Shown here: positions 16,415 through 24,632 of the stretch, in pieces
How positions within the stretch are numbered: the first letter of the stretch is position 1
Layout: every line of letters begins with the position of its first letter
DNA from: CBDDIP01 sp965229005
GTDB taxonomy: Bacteria > Actinomycetota > Acidimicrobiia > Acidimicrobiales > Ilumatobacteraceae
Length of the DNA stretch: 64,000 nt
Assembly: GCA_965229005.1 (NCBI GenBank)
Contig: CBDDIP010000001.1
Location: forward strand, 434,001-498,000
Reading direction: 5' to 3'
The notes under the pieces: model-generated
Databases searched by the model: none
Told to the model about the DNA's origin: nothing
Seen by the model: the letters and a program-made list of their open reading frames with translations, nothing else
Translations under genes and position numbers: made by a program

Positions 16415-17699
16415 CGGTCTTACGTTGAGTGCCGACCAGCAACTCGCTGAACGCGACGCCCTTGTCGATACTCGGCTCCCTCGGCAATCCGAGCACTCGT
16501 TCGCCGATGATGTTGCGTTGGATCTGGTCGGTCCCACCACCGATCGAGATGAGGTATGACGAGAATCCAATGTCATGCATCCTGCCGCCCAGCGGAGCGT
16601 CATCTCCCCAGAGCGTTGCGTCAGCTCCACAGATCCGGAACATCGTCTCGCGCAAGGTACGCAGCAAATGACTGGCGGCCAGCTTGCCAACGGACACTTC
16701 CGGCCCCGGTCGCCCACCCCGCTCCACGGCCCCCTTGACCCGAAGATCGGTGAAGCGAGCGATCTCGAGGAGCGAGTAGATCGTCGCGTACTCCTGCCGG
16801 ATCAGCGGGTCATCCGAGCGCTCGTACTGCTCGACGAGTCCGCGCAACAGAGCGCCGACCCCACCAGACGGAACGCCGTCGCCCGACCCGCTCTCACGCA
16901 TCAGATCGCCCACCCTGCCGGAGAGATCCGGCTTGGTGATCGCCATGCTTCCCCCGGAACTCCCGAACGAACCGGCACCGAGCATCGTGCGCTCGTTCGC
17001 CAACGTGGTCAAGGCAACCCCCCAACCGGAACCGACCTCGTCGAGCCGATTCTCCTCCGGGACGACGGCGTCGGTGAGGAAGACTTCGTTGAAGATCGAG
17101 CGACCGGTCATCTCCCGGATCGGTCGTACTTCGATACCGGGCTGGTCCATGTCGATCACGAAGTAGGTGAGGCCTTGATGCTTCGGGAGTTCGGGGTTTG
17201 TCCGGGCGACCAGAATGCCGTAGCGGGCAATGTGGGCACCCGACGTCCATACCTTCTGGCCGTTGATCACCCACTGGTCACCGTCACGAACTGCGCGGGT
17301 CTGCAGCGACGCGAGATCGGACCCCGAGCCCGGTTCACTGAACAGCTGGCACCAGATCTCGCCGTTGACGATTCCAGGCAGGAAGCGGTCTTGCTGGCCA
17401 GCGGAGCCGTGAGCAAGCAAGGTGGGACCCGCGAGGTTCGGCCCGATACCCGCCGGTGGCCCCAACGCCCCCGCCGCGCGACGAGCGCCGTTGACCAACG
17501 GGGCTAGGTGAGGGTCGAGACCGCGGCCGTAGCGGTGTGTCGGCCATGTTGGGAAACCCCACCCGGACTCGGCGAGGACTGCCCACCACTCACCGAGTGA
17601 CATGTCGGGGTTCCAGTTCGCTTCGAACCAGGCGCGAGCTTCACCAGCAACCACTCGGGATGCGTCATCGTCGAGCCCTGCAACAACATCTGGAGTCAT
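16407..17699 (-). CDS. Acyl-CoA dehydrogenase family protein
   Basis: This acyl-CoA dehydrogenase of about 430 residues has WCQLFSEPGSGSDLASLQT, GQKVWTSG and a C-terminal GGGTDQIQRNIIGERVLGLP. It is closely similar in layout to the dehydrogenase at 9767-11029. The start is uncertain: ATG codons at 17711, 17708 and 17699 are possible, but the GAGAC-type motif overlaps all three. If that motif is a promoter, translation would have to begin downstream, for example at the GTG at 17654. If it is an operator, 17699 or 17711 is acceptable. The stop overlaps the BVMO start. Confidence 0.88.
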   Translation of the reverse strand: MTPDVVAGLDDDASRVVAGEARAWFEANWNPDMSLGEWWAVLAESGWGFPTWPTHRYGRGLDPHLAPLVNGARRAAGALGPPAGIGPNLAGPTLLAHGSAGQQDRFLPGIVNGEIWCQLFSEPGSGSDLASLQTRAVRDGDQWVINGQKVWTSGAHIARYGILVARTNPELPKHQGLTYFVIDMDQPGIEVRPIREMTGRSIFNEVFLTDAVVPEENRLDEVGSGWGVALTTLANERTMLGAGSFGSSGGSMAITKPDLSGRVGDLMRESGSGDGVPSGGVGALLRGLVEQYERSDDPLIRQEYATIYSLLEIARFTDLRVKGAVERGGRPGPEVSVGKLAASHLLRTLRETMFRICGADATLWGDDAPLGGRMHDIGFSSYLISIGGGTDQIQRNIIGERVLGLPREPSIDKGVAFSELLVGTQRKTDG

Positions 17700-17723
17700 G
17701 CAACACATCATGACATATGTCTC
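17698..17723 (-). promoter_or_regulatory. GAGAC-N11-TGTGT motif overlapping dehydrogenase start
   Basis: GAGAC at 17723-17719 and TGTGT at 17707-17703 keep the 11-base spacing, with TTGCAT at 17703-17698 in the -10 position. Here the motif covers the likely ATG codons of the dehydrogenase gene. It also contains a perfect 10-base palindrome, GACATATGTC. This site therefore argues that the motif may be a protein-binding operator at least here, or that the true start codon lies downstream. Confidence 0.45.
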
Positions 17724-17752
17724 GTCAGGACGACAACTGCATGGTCTCGTCT

Positions 17753-18403
17753 TCAGGCCGGTTCGATCCGGCCGAACTCCTCGTACGGAATCGCGATGAA
17801 CAGCCCCTCCGCTTCGGCGAAGCGCGTGCCTGCAACGATTGCCTCGCCGTCGATCCACAGCTTGCGTCCGTCACGCACTCGCAATCGTGCACGAAACTCG
17901 AGGTCGACGGCCAGCGGGGTCGGCGCGAGGTAGCGCACGGTCAGCCGGCCGGTGTACGCGGGCGTCTGCAGCATCGACAGCACGAAACCCATGACATCGT
18001 CGAACACCGCTGCGACGATTCCACCGTGGGCGCGGCCAGGGGCACCCTCGAACGCAGCACCGAAAGACACCTGCGCTACTGCATCATCGCGATGGCGATG
18101 GCAAGTGATGGCCATCCCCATCGGGTTCGCCGGACCCGAAACGACACAGTCGGGGTAGTGCTCCATGCTGTCACCGTCGAGCGGCGCGACCTCGAACAGC
18201 CGCCGCTTCATGTCGTCGACCGGACGTGACCGCAACCCAGCGGACTCGACATCGGGGAGCATGTCGCGGACGAATGCAGTGATTCGGTCGAGAATATCGT
18301 CGGCGACGGCATGGCCGACGATCGAGTGACTGAGCCCACGCAAGGCGGTGGCGCACGCCACTCGACTCGGGGACGCGGAAACCTGATCGGAGAACGAAGG
18401 CAT
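17753..18403 (-). CDS. Hotdog-fold thioesterase (PaaI/4HBT type)
   Basis: This 216-residue protein has a single hotdog domain in its C-terminal two thirds, with the PaaI-type signature GAPGRAHGGIVAAVFDDVMG. The HGG motif and following Asp place it with acyl-CoA thioesterases, which release CoA from acyl-CoA intermediates. The N-terminal 80 residues are helical and shared with the paralogue at 23934-24632, including PDCVVSG-ANPMG. The ATG at 18403 sits about 4 bases after the predicted transcription start of a GAGAC-type promoter, so the message is probably nearly leaderless. Its role may be salvage of CoA from dead-end intermediates, which is inference. Confidence 0.85.
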   Translation of the reverse strand: MPSFSDQVSASPSRVACATALRGLSHSIVGHAVADDILDRITAFVRDMLPDVESAGLRSRPVDDMKRRLFEVAPLDGDSMEHYPDCVVSGPANPMGMAITCHRHRDDAVAQVSFGAAFEGAPGRAHGGIVAAVFDDVMGFVLSMLQTPAYTGRLTVRYLAPTPLAVDLEFRARLRVRDGRKLWIDGEAIVAGTRFAEAEGLFIAIPYEEFGRIEPA

Positions 18404-18413
18404 AGGCGACTTG

Positions 18414-18439
18414 ATACTACAACAAGGCTGCGTTGTCTC
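18414..18439 (-). promoter_or_regulatory. Promoter-like motif GAGAC-N11-GTTGT upstream of thioesterase
   Basis: GAGAC at 18439-18435 is followed after 11 bases by GTTGT (18423-18419) and a -10-like TAGTAT at 18419-18414. The predicted transcription start is within a few bases of the ATG at 18403. An inverted repeat ACAAC-N8-GTTGT spans the spacer. Confidence 0.55.
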
Positions 18440-18543
18440 ATCCAAGGGACGTCACGGCGGGTGGGATCGACCTGTGTTTGGTTGACGTCGAGATGTCGTG
18501 GTGGTCGATGAGTTCGTCGAGGCTTGCGCCGCGCGTCAGGTGG

Positions 18544-18744
18544 TCACTCGATGATTTCGATCGCGCGTTCCGGACAGTTGCCTTCGGCGCGTCTGGCTGC
18601 CGCTTCCAGATCGCGCGGGACGTCGCCCGCGATCAATACAGCCGCATTGCCGATCTCGTCGCTACCGAACAGCTTGGGCGCGGCGATCGCGCACATCTGG
18701 TGCCCATGGCAGCGAGCTTGGTCAACCTGTATCCGCATCGACAT
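18544..18744 (-). CDS. Small [3Fe-4S]-type ferredoxin
   Basis: This 66-residue ferredoxin is of the kind that feeds electrons to actinobacterial cytochromes P450. Three cluster cysteines are visible: Cys12 and Cys18 in CHGHQMC and Cys57 in NCPERAI. A fourth cysteine is absent, which fits a 3Fe-4S cluster. APKLFGSD and the C-terminal CPxxAI are typical of this group. AGGAGAGGGAG directly precedes the ATG at 18744. The nearest P450 lies at 25273-26508, and no ferredoxin reductase is seen in the window. A GAGAC-type promoter lies about 80 bases upstream. Confidence 0.87.
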   Translation of the reverse strand: MSMRIQVDQARCHGHQMCAIAAPKLFGSDEIGNAAVLIAGDVPRDLEAAARRAEGNCPERAIEIIE

Positions 18745-18826
18745 CTCCCTCTCCTGGCCGCGACGCTGCGAACGCAGCGGGAATCGCGTTCATGGCCGAC
18801 GCAAGCTGCGCCTCGCCCTTTTCCGA

Positions 18827-18852
18827 ACACTACACATGTCTACAATCGTCTC
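18827..18852 (-). promoter_or_regulatory. Promoter-like motif GAGAC-N11-TGTGT upstream of ferredoxin
   Basis: GAGAC at 18852-18848 and TGTGT at 18836-18832 are spaced by 11 bases, with a -10-like TAGTGT at 18832-18827. The predicted leader to the ATG at 18744 is about 76 bases and includes the AGGAG ribosome-binding site. Confidence 0.55.
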
Positions 18853-18927
18853 GTGAGTTCCAGCAGCCACCAGCATGGCCTTCAGATTTGAGAGCGGAAT
18901 GGGCTCACCCTAGCTCGCCCGCCTGAT

Positions 18928-18942
18928 GCGACATTTGGTCGC
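18928..18942. promoter_or_regulatory. Inverted repeat GCGAC-N5-GTCGC, possible operator
   Basis: A perfect 5-base inverted repeat, GCGAC-ATTTG-GTCGC, lies midway between the divergent ferredoxin and acyl-CoA synthetase genes. Its size suits a dimeric repressor such as a TetR or MarR protein, both of which are encoded nearby. No binding protein can be named from sequence alone. Confidence 0.35.
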
Positions 18943-19102
18943 TTCTGTCTTGACGTGTCGAGGTCGGGACGGTCAGACTGTGGACTTCACGAGGTCGAGC
19001 AGGGGCGCCTCGACAGTCGTCATCACATCTCACCGCCGAGGCCCTGAAAACGTCTGATCATCGAGAGTCGAGCCCAACGAGATCGGGCGGAGGAGAGCGA
19101 TC

Positions 19103-20647
19103 GTGTACCCAGGGGCTCACGCAGCAACCCGACCGGAGCACCCAGCAGTGATCATGGCTGGTTCTGGCGAGGTCGTGACCTACCGGCAACTCGACGAGCG
19201 TTCGAATCAGTTGGCCCGACTGTGGCGGGAGCGAGGCTTGGTCACCGGTGATCACGTCGCCATCTTCAGCGAGAACCAGCCGCGGTTCTTCGAGGTCATG
19301 TGGGCAGCGCTGCGATCCGGTCTGTATGTGACGACGATCAACAGTTACCTCTCGGCTGAGGAGGTCGGCTACATCCTCCAGGACTCTGGGGCTCGATCGC
19401 TCGTCACCACGTCCGAGAAGGCCAAGATTGCGAGCGCTGCGATGCAGCATGCGACGGGATGCGTCGTCCCGTTGCTGATCGGCGATGCAGATCCGCGATT
19501 CGAGCCATACGCCGACGCGATCGGTTCGATGTCCACCGATCCACTCGACGAACAGCCAGCGGGCGAGATGATGTTGTACTCCTCCGGAACGACGGGCCGT
19601 CCGAAGGGTGTCAAGCGTCCGCTGAGCGGCAAGTCGGTCGCCGACGGAATGCTGATCGCAGGGCTGGTGAGCGGCGTGTTCGGGATGAGCGGCGAGTCCA
19701 CATACCTGTCACCCGCTCCCTTGTACCACTCGGCACCGATCGGGTTCAGTCTTGGCGTTCAGTCACTGGGAGGGACGGTCGTCGCGATGGAGAAGTTCGA
19801 CCCGGTCGACGCGCTCCATCTCATCGGCAAGCATGCGATCACTGATTCTCAATGGGTGCCGACCATGTTCATCCGGATGCTGAAGCTCGACGCGGAGCAA
19901 CGATCCGGGTTCGATGTCTCGTCGATGCGGGTCGCGATCCATGCCGCGGCACCGTGTCCTGTGGCCGTCAAGCAGCAGATGATGGATTGGTGGGGTCCGG
20001 TGCTGTGGGAGTACTACGCGGGCACGGAGTTGAACGGCTTCTGCCTGGTGCGTCCCGACGAATGGTTGGCCAGGCCGGGGACTGTCGGACGGCCGTTGAT
20101 CGGATCGATCCACATCCTCGACGAAGCGGGCGACAACCAACCTGCGAATGTGCCCGGCACCATCTACTTCGGTGACGGGCCCGCCTACGAGTACCACAAC
20201 GCCCCCGAGAAGACCGAGAGCGTGAAGGACCCACGAGGCCGCGGCTGGACCACCCTGGGTGATGTCGGATACGTCGATGACGAAGGATGGCTGTACCTCA
20301 CGGACCGCCAGGCGTTCATGATCATCTCCGGCGGTGTGAACATCTATCCGCAGGAGATAGAGGACTGTTTGGTGTTGCACCCCAAGGTTGCCGATGTCGC
20401 CGTGTTTGGGATTCCCGACGACGAGATGGGCGAAGCGGTGCATGCCGCGGTGCAACCTGCAGAGGGCATTGCCGGCGACGAGGCACTCGCCGTCGAACTG
20501 AGGTCACACGTGCGCGAGCACATCGCCCACTTCAAGTGCCCGCAGCGCTTCGAGTTCCACGACGAGCTCCCCCGGCTCCCGACCGGCAAGCTGTACAAGA
20601 ACAAGCTGAGGTCACCGCACTGGGATAACCGCGATCGCGATATCTGA
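19103..20647 (+). CDS. Acyl-CoA synthetase (AMP-forming)
   Basis: This 514-residue ANL-superfamily ligase has the ATP-binding motif YSSGTTGRPKGVKRP near residues 158-172, the GWTTLGDVGYVDDEG motif near residue 380, and a C-terminal GGVNIYPQEIED hinge. The catalytic lysine is in LPTGKLYKNKL near the end. The GTG start at 19103 follows GGAGGAG. It differs from the synthetase at 6.5-8.1 kb, so the cluster can probably activate two acids or two stages of one pathway. Relatives in actinobacteria include the FadD enzymes of steroid side-chain and ring degradation. Substrate is not readable. Confidence 0.92.
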   Translation: MYPGAHAATRPEHPAVIMAGSGEVVTYRQLDERSNQLARLWRERGLVTGDHVAIFSENQPRFFEVMWAALRSGLYVTTINSYLSAEEVGYILQDSGARSLVTTSEKAKIASAAMQHATGCVVPLLIGDADPRFEPYADAIGSMSTDPLDEQPAGEMMLYSSGTTGRPKGVKRPLSGKSVADGMLIAGLVSGVFGMSGESTYLSPAPLYHSAPIGFSLGVQSLGGTVVAMEKFDPVDALHLIGKHAITDSQWVPTMFIRMLKLDAEQRSGFDVSSMRVAIHAAAPCPVAVKQQMMDWWGPVLWEYYAGTELNGFCLVRPDEWLARPGTVGRPLIGSIHILDEAGDNQPANVPGTIYFGDGPAYEYHNAPEKTESVKDPRGRGWTTLGDVGYVDDEGWLYLTDRQAFMIISGGVNIYPQEIEDCLVLHPKVADVAVFGIPDDEMGEAVHAAVQPAEGIAGDEALAVELRSHVREHIAHFKCPQRFEFHDELPRLPTGKLYKNKLRSPHWDNRDRDI

Positions 20648-20693
20648 TGATCCGACAACAAACCGTGACCAAACCCGACGAGGAGACCCACCG

Positions 20694-21716
20694 ATGAAAT
20701 TCGACGTGATGACCGGCGGCCTGCCGCTTCGCTCGATGGCTGCATTCGCCCAGGACGCTGAGCGCGCCGGCTTCTCGGGAATCGTGGTCACCGAGGGCGG
20801 GCGCACCGCATACCTCGGTTGCGGCGCCGCTGCGCTCGCTGCCGACATCGACATCCTCACTGGTGTCGCGGTCGCCTTTCCGCGCAGCCCGATGGTGACA
20901 GCGGAGATCGCGTGGGAGCTGGCCGAGGCGACCGGCGGTCGCTTTCGTCTAGGGCTCGGCACACAGGTCCGCGCCCACATCACACGCCGCTACGGCTCTG
21001 ACTTCGAGCACCCCGGCCCACGGCTCAAGGAGTATGTGCTTGCGATGCAGGCGATCTTCCGTGCGTTCCGGGGCGACGAGCCGCTGGCGGTCGATGGCGA
21101 GTTCTACCACCTCGACCTGCTCCCAGCGCAGTGGTCACCTGGGCCGATCAGCACACCGAACCCGCCGATCGACGTCGCTGCCGTGAACCCGTGGATGCTC
21201 CGCATGGCCGGCGAGGTCGCCGACGGTGTGCACGTCCATCCGCTCAACCACCCCACCTACCTCCGCGAGACGGTGATCCCCAACCTCAACGAGGGTGCCA
21301 CCAAGGCGGGCCGCTCCGCCGAGGATCTGGAGATCATCGTCCCCGCGTTCATCGTCCCTATCGACGACGACGAAGCGCGCTGGCGCAACTTCGCACGGAT
21401 GCAGGTCGCGTTCTACGGATCAACACCCAACTATGCGTTCATCTTCGAGCAGCTGGGTTTCGACGGAACCACCGACCGCATTCGCGAGCGGCAACGCGCC
21501 CGCGACCTTGCGGGTATGGCCGCCGAGGTGTCCGACGAACTGCTCGACCACTTCGTGGTCACAGGCCCGCGCAGCGAACTCGCCGACAAGATCCTGGAGC
21601 GCTACCAGGGGCTCGCGACGAGAGTCGTCAGCTACTTCGGGGGCCTTGACTGGACGAACGACCCGTCGGCCTTGAACGCATGGGCCGATGTGGCTCGAGG
21701 TGTCACGAACCCATGA
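20694..21716 (+). CDS. Luciferase-like (LLM) F420-dependent oxidoreductase
   Basis: This 340-residue TIM-barrel oxidoreductase of the luciferase-like superfamily is of a class that in actinobacteria usually uses coenzyme F420. The N-terminal strand and loop (FDVMTGG), the GRFRLGLGTQ segment and the GPR-type C-terminal region (VVTGPRSELADKI) fit this group. It follows the synthetase gene by 46 bases with its own GAGGAGAC ribosome-binding region, and overlaps the next gene by 4 bases (ATGA). Coupling to a BVMO gene suggests a joint redox step on the same substrate. F420 rather than FMN use is inferred from family practice. Confidence 0.88.
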   Translation: MKFDVMTGGLPLRSMAAFAQDAERAGFSGIVVTEGGRTAYLGCGAAALAADIDILTGVAVAFPRSPMVTAEIAWELAEATGGRFRLGLGTQVRAHITRRYGSDFEHPGPRLKEYVLAMQAIFRAFRGDEPLAVDGEFYHLDLLPAQWSPGPISTPNPPIDVAAVNPWMLRMAGEVADGVHVHPLNHPTYLRETVIPNLNEGATKAGRSAEDLEIIVPAFIVPIDDDEARWRNFARMQVAFYGSTPNYAFIFEQLGFDGTTDRIRERQRARDLAGMAAEVSDELLDHFVVTGPRSELADKILERYQGLATRVVSYFGGLDWTNDPSALNAWADVARGVTNP

Positions 21717-23323
21717 CGGCACCACATGGGCTCGATCATGACGTAGTGGTCGTCGGAGCCGGCTTCGCGGGCCTGTATCAGTTGCACCGGCTGCGAGCGT
21801 TGGGATTCTCGACGGTGTTGCTCGAAGCCGGCTCCGGGCTCGGTGGAATCTGGCACTGGAACTGCTACCCCGGCGCCCGGGTCGACTCGCATGTGCCCGT
21901 CTACGAGTTCTCCGACGAAGAGCTGTGGAGGGACTGGTACTGGGACGAGCGATTCCCGGACTGGACAGCGCTTCGTCGGTACTTCCAATACGTCGACGAC
22001 AAATGGGATCTGAGCCGCGACATCCGCTTCGACACCCGGCTCGACACGGCCACGTGGGACGAAGCGGCCACCTGCTGGAACCTCACCACACGGAACGGGC
22101 AGTCCCTTCGAACCCGGTTCCTGGTGCTCTGCACCGGCTTCGCATCCAAGGCCTACATCCCCGACCTGCCCGGGCTGGACGATTACGAGGGCCAATGCCA
22201 TCACACAGCGCACTGGCCTCAGGAAGGTGTCGACATGACGGGACTGCGCGTCGGTGTCATCGGCACGGGCGCCAGCGGAGTCCAAGTGATCCAGGAAGCG
22301 GCCAAGATCGCCGCGTCGGTCACCGTGTTCCAGCGAACGCCGATCCTCGCGCTCGCCATGCAACAACACCGCCTCACCCGAGCAGAACAAGACGAGGCGA
22401 AAGCTCGATACCCGAAAATCTTCCGAACCCGCACCGAAACCTTCGCGGGCTTCGACATCATCCGGCGCGACGAGTCAGCGCTCGCGGTCTCCGACGAGGA
22501 TCGTCGCACCGGCTTCGAACAGATGTGGCAAGCTGGCGGATTCAGCTTCTGGGCCGGCAACTTCGCTGACGTCATGACCGACGAAACCGCCAACCGCACC
22601 GCCTACGACTTCTGGCGCGACAAGGTCCACGCCCGCGTGCACGACCCGGCGGTCGCAGAGCTGCTCGCCCCGACCGAACCGCCCCACCCGTTCGGCGTCA
22701 AGCGGCCTTCGCTCGAGCAGACCTACTACGACGCGTTCAACCAGCAGAACGTGACCCTGGTGGACCTCAAGACCTCACCCATCCAGCGCGTCACGACGAC
22801 CGGGGTTCGGACGACGCACAACGACTACGACGTCGACCTGATCGTCATGGCCACCGGATTCGACGCGGTCACGGGCGGTCTCACCAGCATCGACATCCAC
22901 GGCCGCGCCGACACCACCTTGAAGGACTACTGGGCCCGCGGAGTCCGCAGCCACCTCGGCCTCGCGAGTGCCGGGTTCCCGAATCTGATCTATCTCTACG
23001 GACCGCAAAGCCCGTCAGGTTTCTGTAACGGGCCGACGTGCGCCGAGGTACAAGGCAGTTGGGTCGTACAGCTGCTCGACGACCTGAGGCACCAAGGTGT
23101 CACACGCATCGAAGCAACATCGCATGCAGAGGACTCGTGGCGCGACCTGGTGCGCACGATCGGCGACATGACCCTGTTCGACAGAGCCGACTCGTGGTAC
23201 GTCGGCGCCAACATCCCCGGCAAACCGCGCGAACTGTTGAACTTCCCCGGCGGTGTCCCGTTCTACGCGGAGTCGTGCCGGACATGCGCAGCAGACGGGT
23301 ATAGCGGCTTCGAACTGGTCTGA
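21713..23323 (+). CDS. Baeyer-Villiger-type flavin monooxygenase
   Basis: This 536-residue FAD/NADPH monooxygenase has VVVVGAGFAGLYQ near residue 10 and VGVIGTGASGVQVI near residue 180. YEGQCHHTAHWP near residue 162 closely fits the BVMO fingerprint. It is longer than the BVMO at 14.9-16.4 kb and closer to cyclohexanone/steroid monooxygenases, with conserved WYWDERFPDW and GIWHWNCYPGARVDS segments. The ATG at 21713 overlaps the upstream stop. At its 3' end it runs about 60 bases into the convergent MarR gene. A ring ketone is a likely substrate, but this is inference. Confidence 0.92.
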   Translation: MTAPHGLDHDVVVVGAGFAGLYQLHRLRALGFSTVLLEAGSGLGGIWHWNCYPGARVDSHVPVYEFSDEELWRDWYWDERFPDWTALRRYFQYVDDKWDLSRDIRFDTRLDTATWDEAATCWNLTTRNGQSLRTRFLVLCTGFASKAYIPDLPGLDDYEGQCHHTAHWPQEGVDMTGLRVGVIGTGASGVQVIQEAAKIAASVTVFQRTPILALAMQQHRLTRAEQDEAKARYPKIFRTRTETFAGFDIIRRDESALAVSDEDRRTGFEQMWQAGGFSFWAGNFADVMTDETANRTAYDFWRDKVHARVHDPAVAELLAPTEPPHPFGVKRPSLEQTYYDAFNQQNVTLVDLKTSPIQRVTTTGVRTTHNDYDVDLIVMATGFDAVTGGLTSIDIHGRADTTLKDYWARGVRSHLGLASAGFPNLIYLYGPQSPSGFCNGPTCAEVQGSWVVQLLDDLRHQGVTRIEATSHAEDSWRDLVRTIGDMTLFDRADSWYVGANIPGKPRELLNFPGGVPFYAESCRTCAADGYSGFELV

Positions 23324-23871
23324 CGATGGGGCAAGCACGTCGAACTGCGAACGAGTACCGCCTCGTCGAGCCCTGCAATGAACCGTTCCAGCAGATCGGC
23401 GAGCCGTCGCCGGTCGCCGCTGTCGAAACCCTCGAGCGCCTCGACCACCGCGGCGAGTCGTCGCAATGCAAGCCGCTTCTGCACAGCGCGCCCATCCTGG
23501 GTTGCACGGACCACTGTCATTCGCTTGTCACTCGGATGCGTGCTCCGATCCGCCAGACCAGCGTCGACGAGCCGGGCAATGGCTCTCGTTGCCGTGGACG
23601 GCTCGATGCACAGCGCCATCGCAAACTCGTGCATCGTCCACTCACCATGCTGGACGAGGAGATCAAGAGTGTCCATCTGCCCCAGGTCGAGCTGTGGTTC
23701 GGTCGGCGCCCACGCGTACCGGCGCATTCCGCGTGCCGCTGGACCACGGCGAAGAGTCCGCCAGGCGATGGCAATGCGCTCCGCGTCGTGCTGACGACGG
23801 CTCGGACGGATCCTGCGCCTCGCGATGAGAGTTGTCCGGGTGGTCACGTAGCCCTCCGTTGCGCAACGCAT
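23263..23871 (-). CDS. MarR-family transcriptional regulator
   Basis: This winged-helix regulator of about 202 residues has a recognition region reading MHEFAMALCIEPSTATRAIARLVDAGL, typical of MarR, followed by the wing HPSDKRMTVVRAT. The ATG at 23871 is preferred over an in-frame TTG further upstream because a -10-like TAAGCT at 23885-23890 would start transcription about 7 bases before it. It is divergent from the thioesterase-TetR-P450 operon and probably binds the inverted repeat between them. Its last 61 bases overlap the end of the convergent BVMO gene. Confidence 0.85.
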   Translation of the reverse strand: MRCATEGYVTTRTTLIARRRIRPSRRQHDAERIAIAWRTLRRGPAARGMRRYAWAPTEPQLDLGQMDTLDLLVQHGEWTMHEFAMALCIEPSTATRAIARLVDAGLADRSTHPSDKRMTVVRATQDGRAVQKRLALRRLAAVVEALEGFDSGDRRRLADLLERFIAGLDEAVLVRSSTCLPHRQTSSKPLYPSAAHVRHDSA

Positions 23872-23891
23872 CACTTGATCCCGTAGCTTAG

Positions 23892-23913
23892 ACGTGTCGT
23901 CCAATCGTCACGT
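23892..23913. promoter_or_regulatory. Inverted repeat ACGTG-N12-CACGT between MarR and thioesterase
   Basis: A perfect inverted repeat ACGTG (23892-23896) and CACGT (23909-23913), 12 bases apart, lies in the divergent promoter region. It is well placed for autoregulation by the MarR protein. The same stretch read on the minus strand has GTGAC followed by TAAGCT 16 bases later, a weak version of the GAGAC-type promoter seen elsewhere in the cluster. Confidence 0.45.
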
Positions 23914-23933
23914 TCAACCATCGGGAGTCATGG

Positions 23934-24632
23934 ATGCAAGAGTCATCAATCGTCGGCACGGCGACAGCGCCCGACGAACGGTTCGGAGTGACCGATGCAC
24001 GGATCCGTGCCGCCACGCTGCTCCGCCGACTCGGTCACGGCTTCGTGCGCCACGATGCCCGGGATGAACTGTTCGAGCAGTTGATCGACGCGATCCTGCC
24101 GGTGGTCGAGCAACTCGAGACTGGTAGCGAACGCGATCGCTCTTTGATGAGCATGGGTGACGGGCCGTCAACGTTCGGCGAACCGCCCGCCGACGGTGAA
24201 CGGCTCTCGCACTTTCCCGACTGTGTCGTGTCCGGCGCCGCGAATCCGATGGGCGTCGCGATCGAGGTTCATTCTGACAACGGCGATGCGGTTGCGGAGA
24301 CGGTGTTGGGTGCCGCCTTTGAAGGTGCGCCTGGCCGAGCTCACGGTGGCGTGGTCGCGGCGATCTTCGATGACGTGATGGGGTACGTGTTGTCGATCCA
24401 CAAGGTCCCGGCATTCACAGGCCGGTTGACGGTCACCTATCGATCGCCGACGCCCATTGGCGCGCCGCTCATCTTCCGTGCACGTTTGGATCAGCGCGAG
24501 GAACGCAAGCTGCACATGTCGGCGACCGCGCACACACGCGACGGCCTGGAGTTGATCGCCGAGGCGACAGCGACGTTCATCGTCATCCCGATCGAACGGT
24601 TCATGCCGGGTTTCACGGGCGTGCAGGAATGA
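23934..24632 (+). CDS. Hotdog-fold thioesterase (PaaI type), paralogue
   Basis: This 232-residue hotdog thioesterase has the core GAPGRAHGGVVAAIFDDVMGYVLS. It is clearly a paralogue of the protein at 17753-18403: both share the N-terminal helical part, PDCVVSG-ANPMG-AI and the hotdog core. It is the first gene of a five-gene operon in which each start overlaps the previous stop. The likely task is hydrolysis of an acyl-CoA that accumulates when the P450 pathway is active, which is inference. Confidence 0.85.
   Translation: MQESSIVGTATAPDERFGVTDARIRAATLLRRLGHGFVRHDARDELFEQLIDAILPVVEQLETGSERDRSLMSMGDGPSTFGEPPADGERLSHFPDCVVSGAANPMGVAIEVHSDNGDAVAETVLGAAFEGAPGRAHGGVVAAIFDDVMGYVLSIHKVPAFTGRLTVTYRSPTPIGAPLIFRARLDQREERKLHMSATAHTRDGLELIAEATATFIVIPIERFMPGFTGVQE

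Larger units (their letters stand above)
18745..19102. other. 358-base intergenic region between ferredoxin and FadD genes
   Basis: No gene is supported here. The left part holds the GAGAC-type promoter of the ferredoxin gene. A perfect inverted repeat GCGAC-ATTTG-GTCGC lies at 18928-18942, and a TTGACG hexamer follows at about 18960. The right end supplies GGAGGAG before the GTG start at 19103. The region probably controls both divergent genes. Confidence 0.6.
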
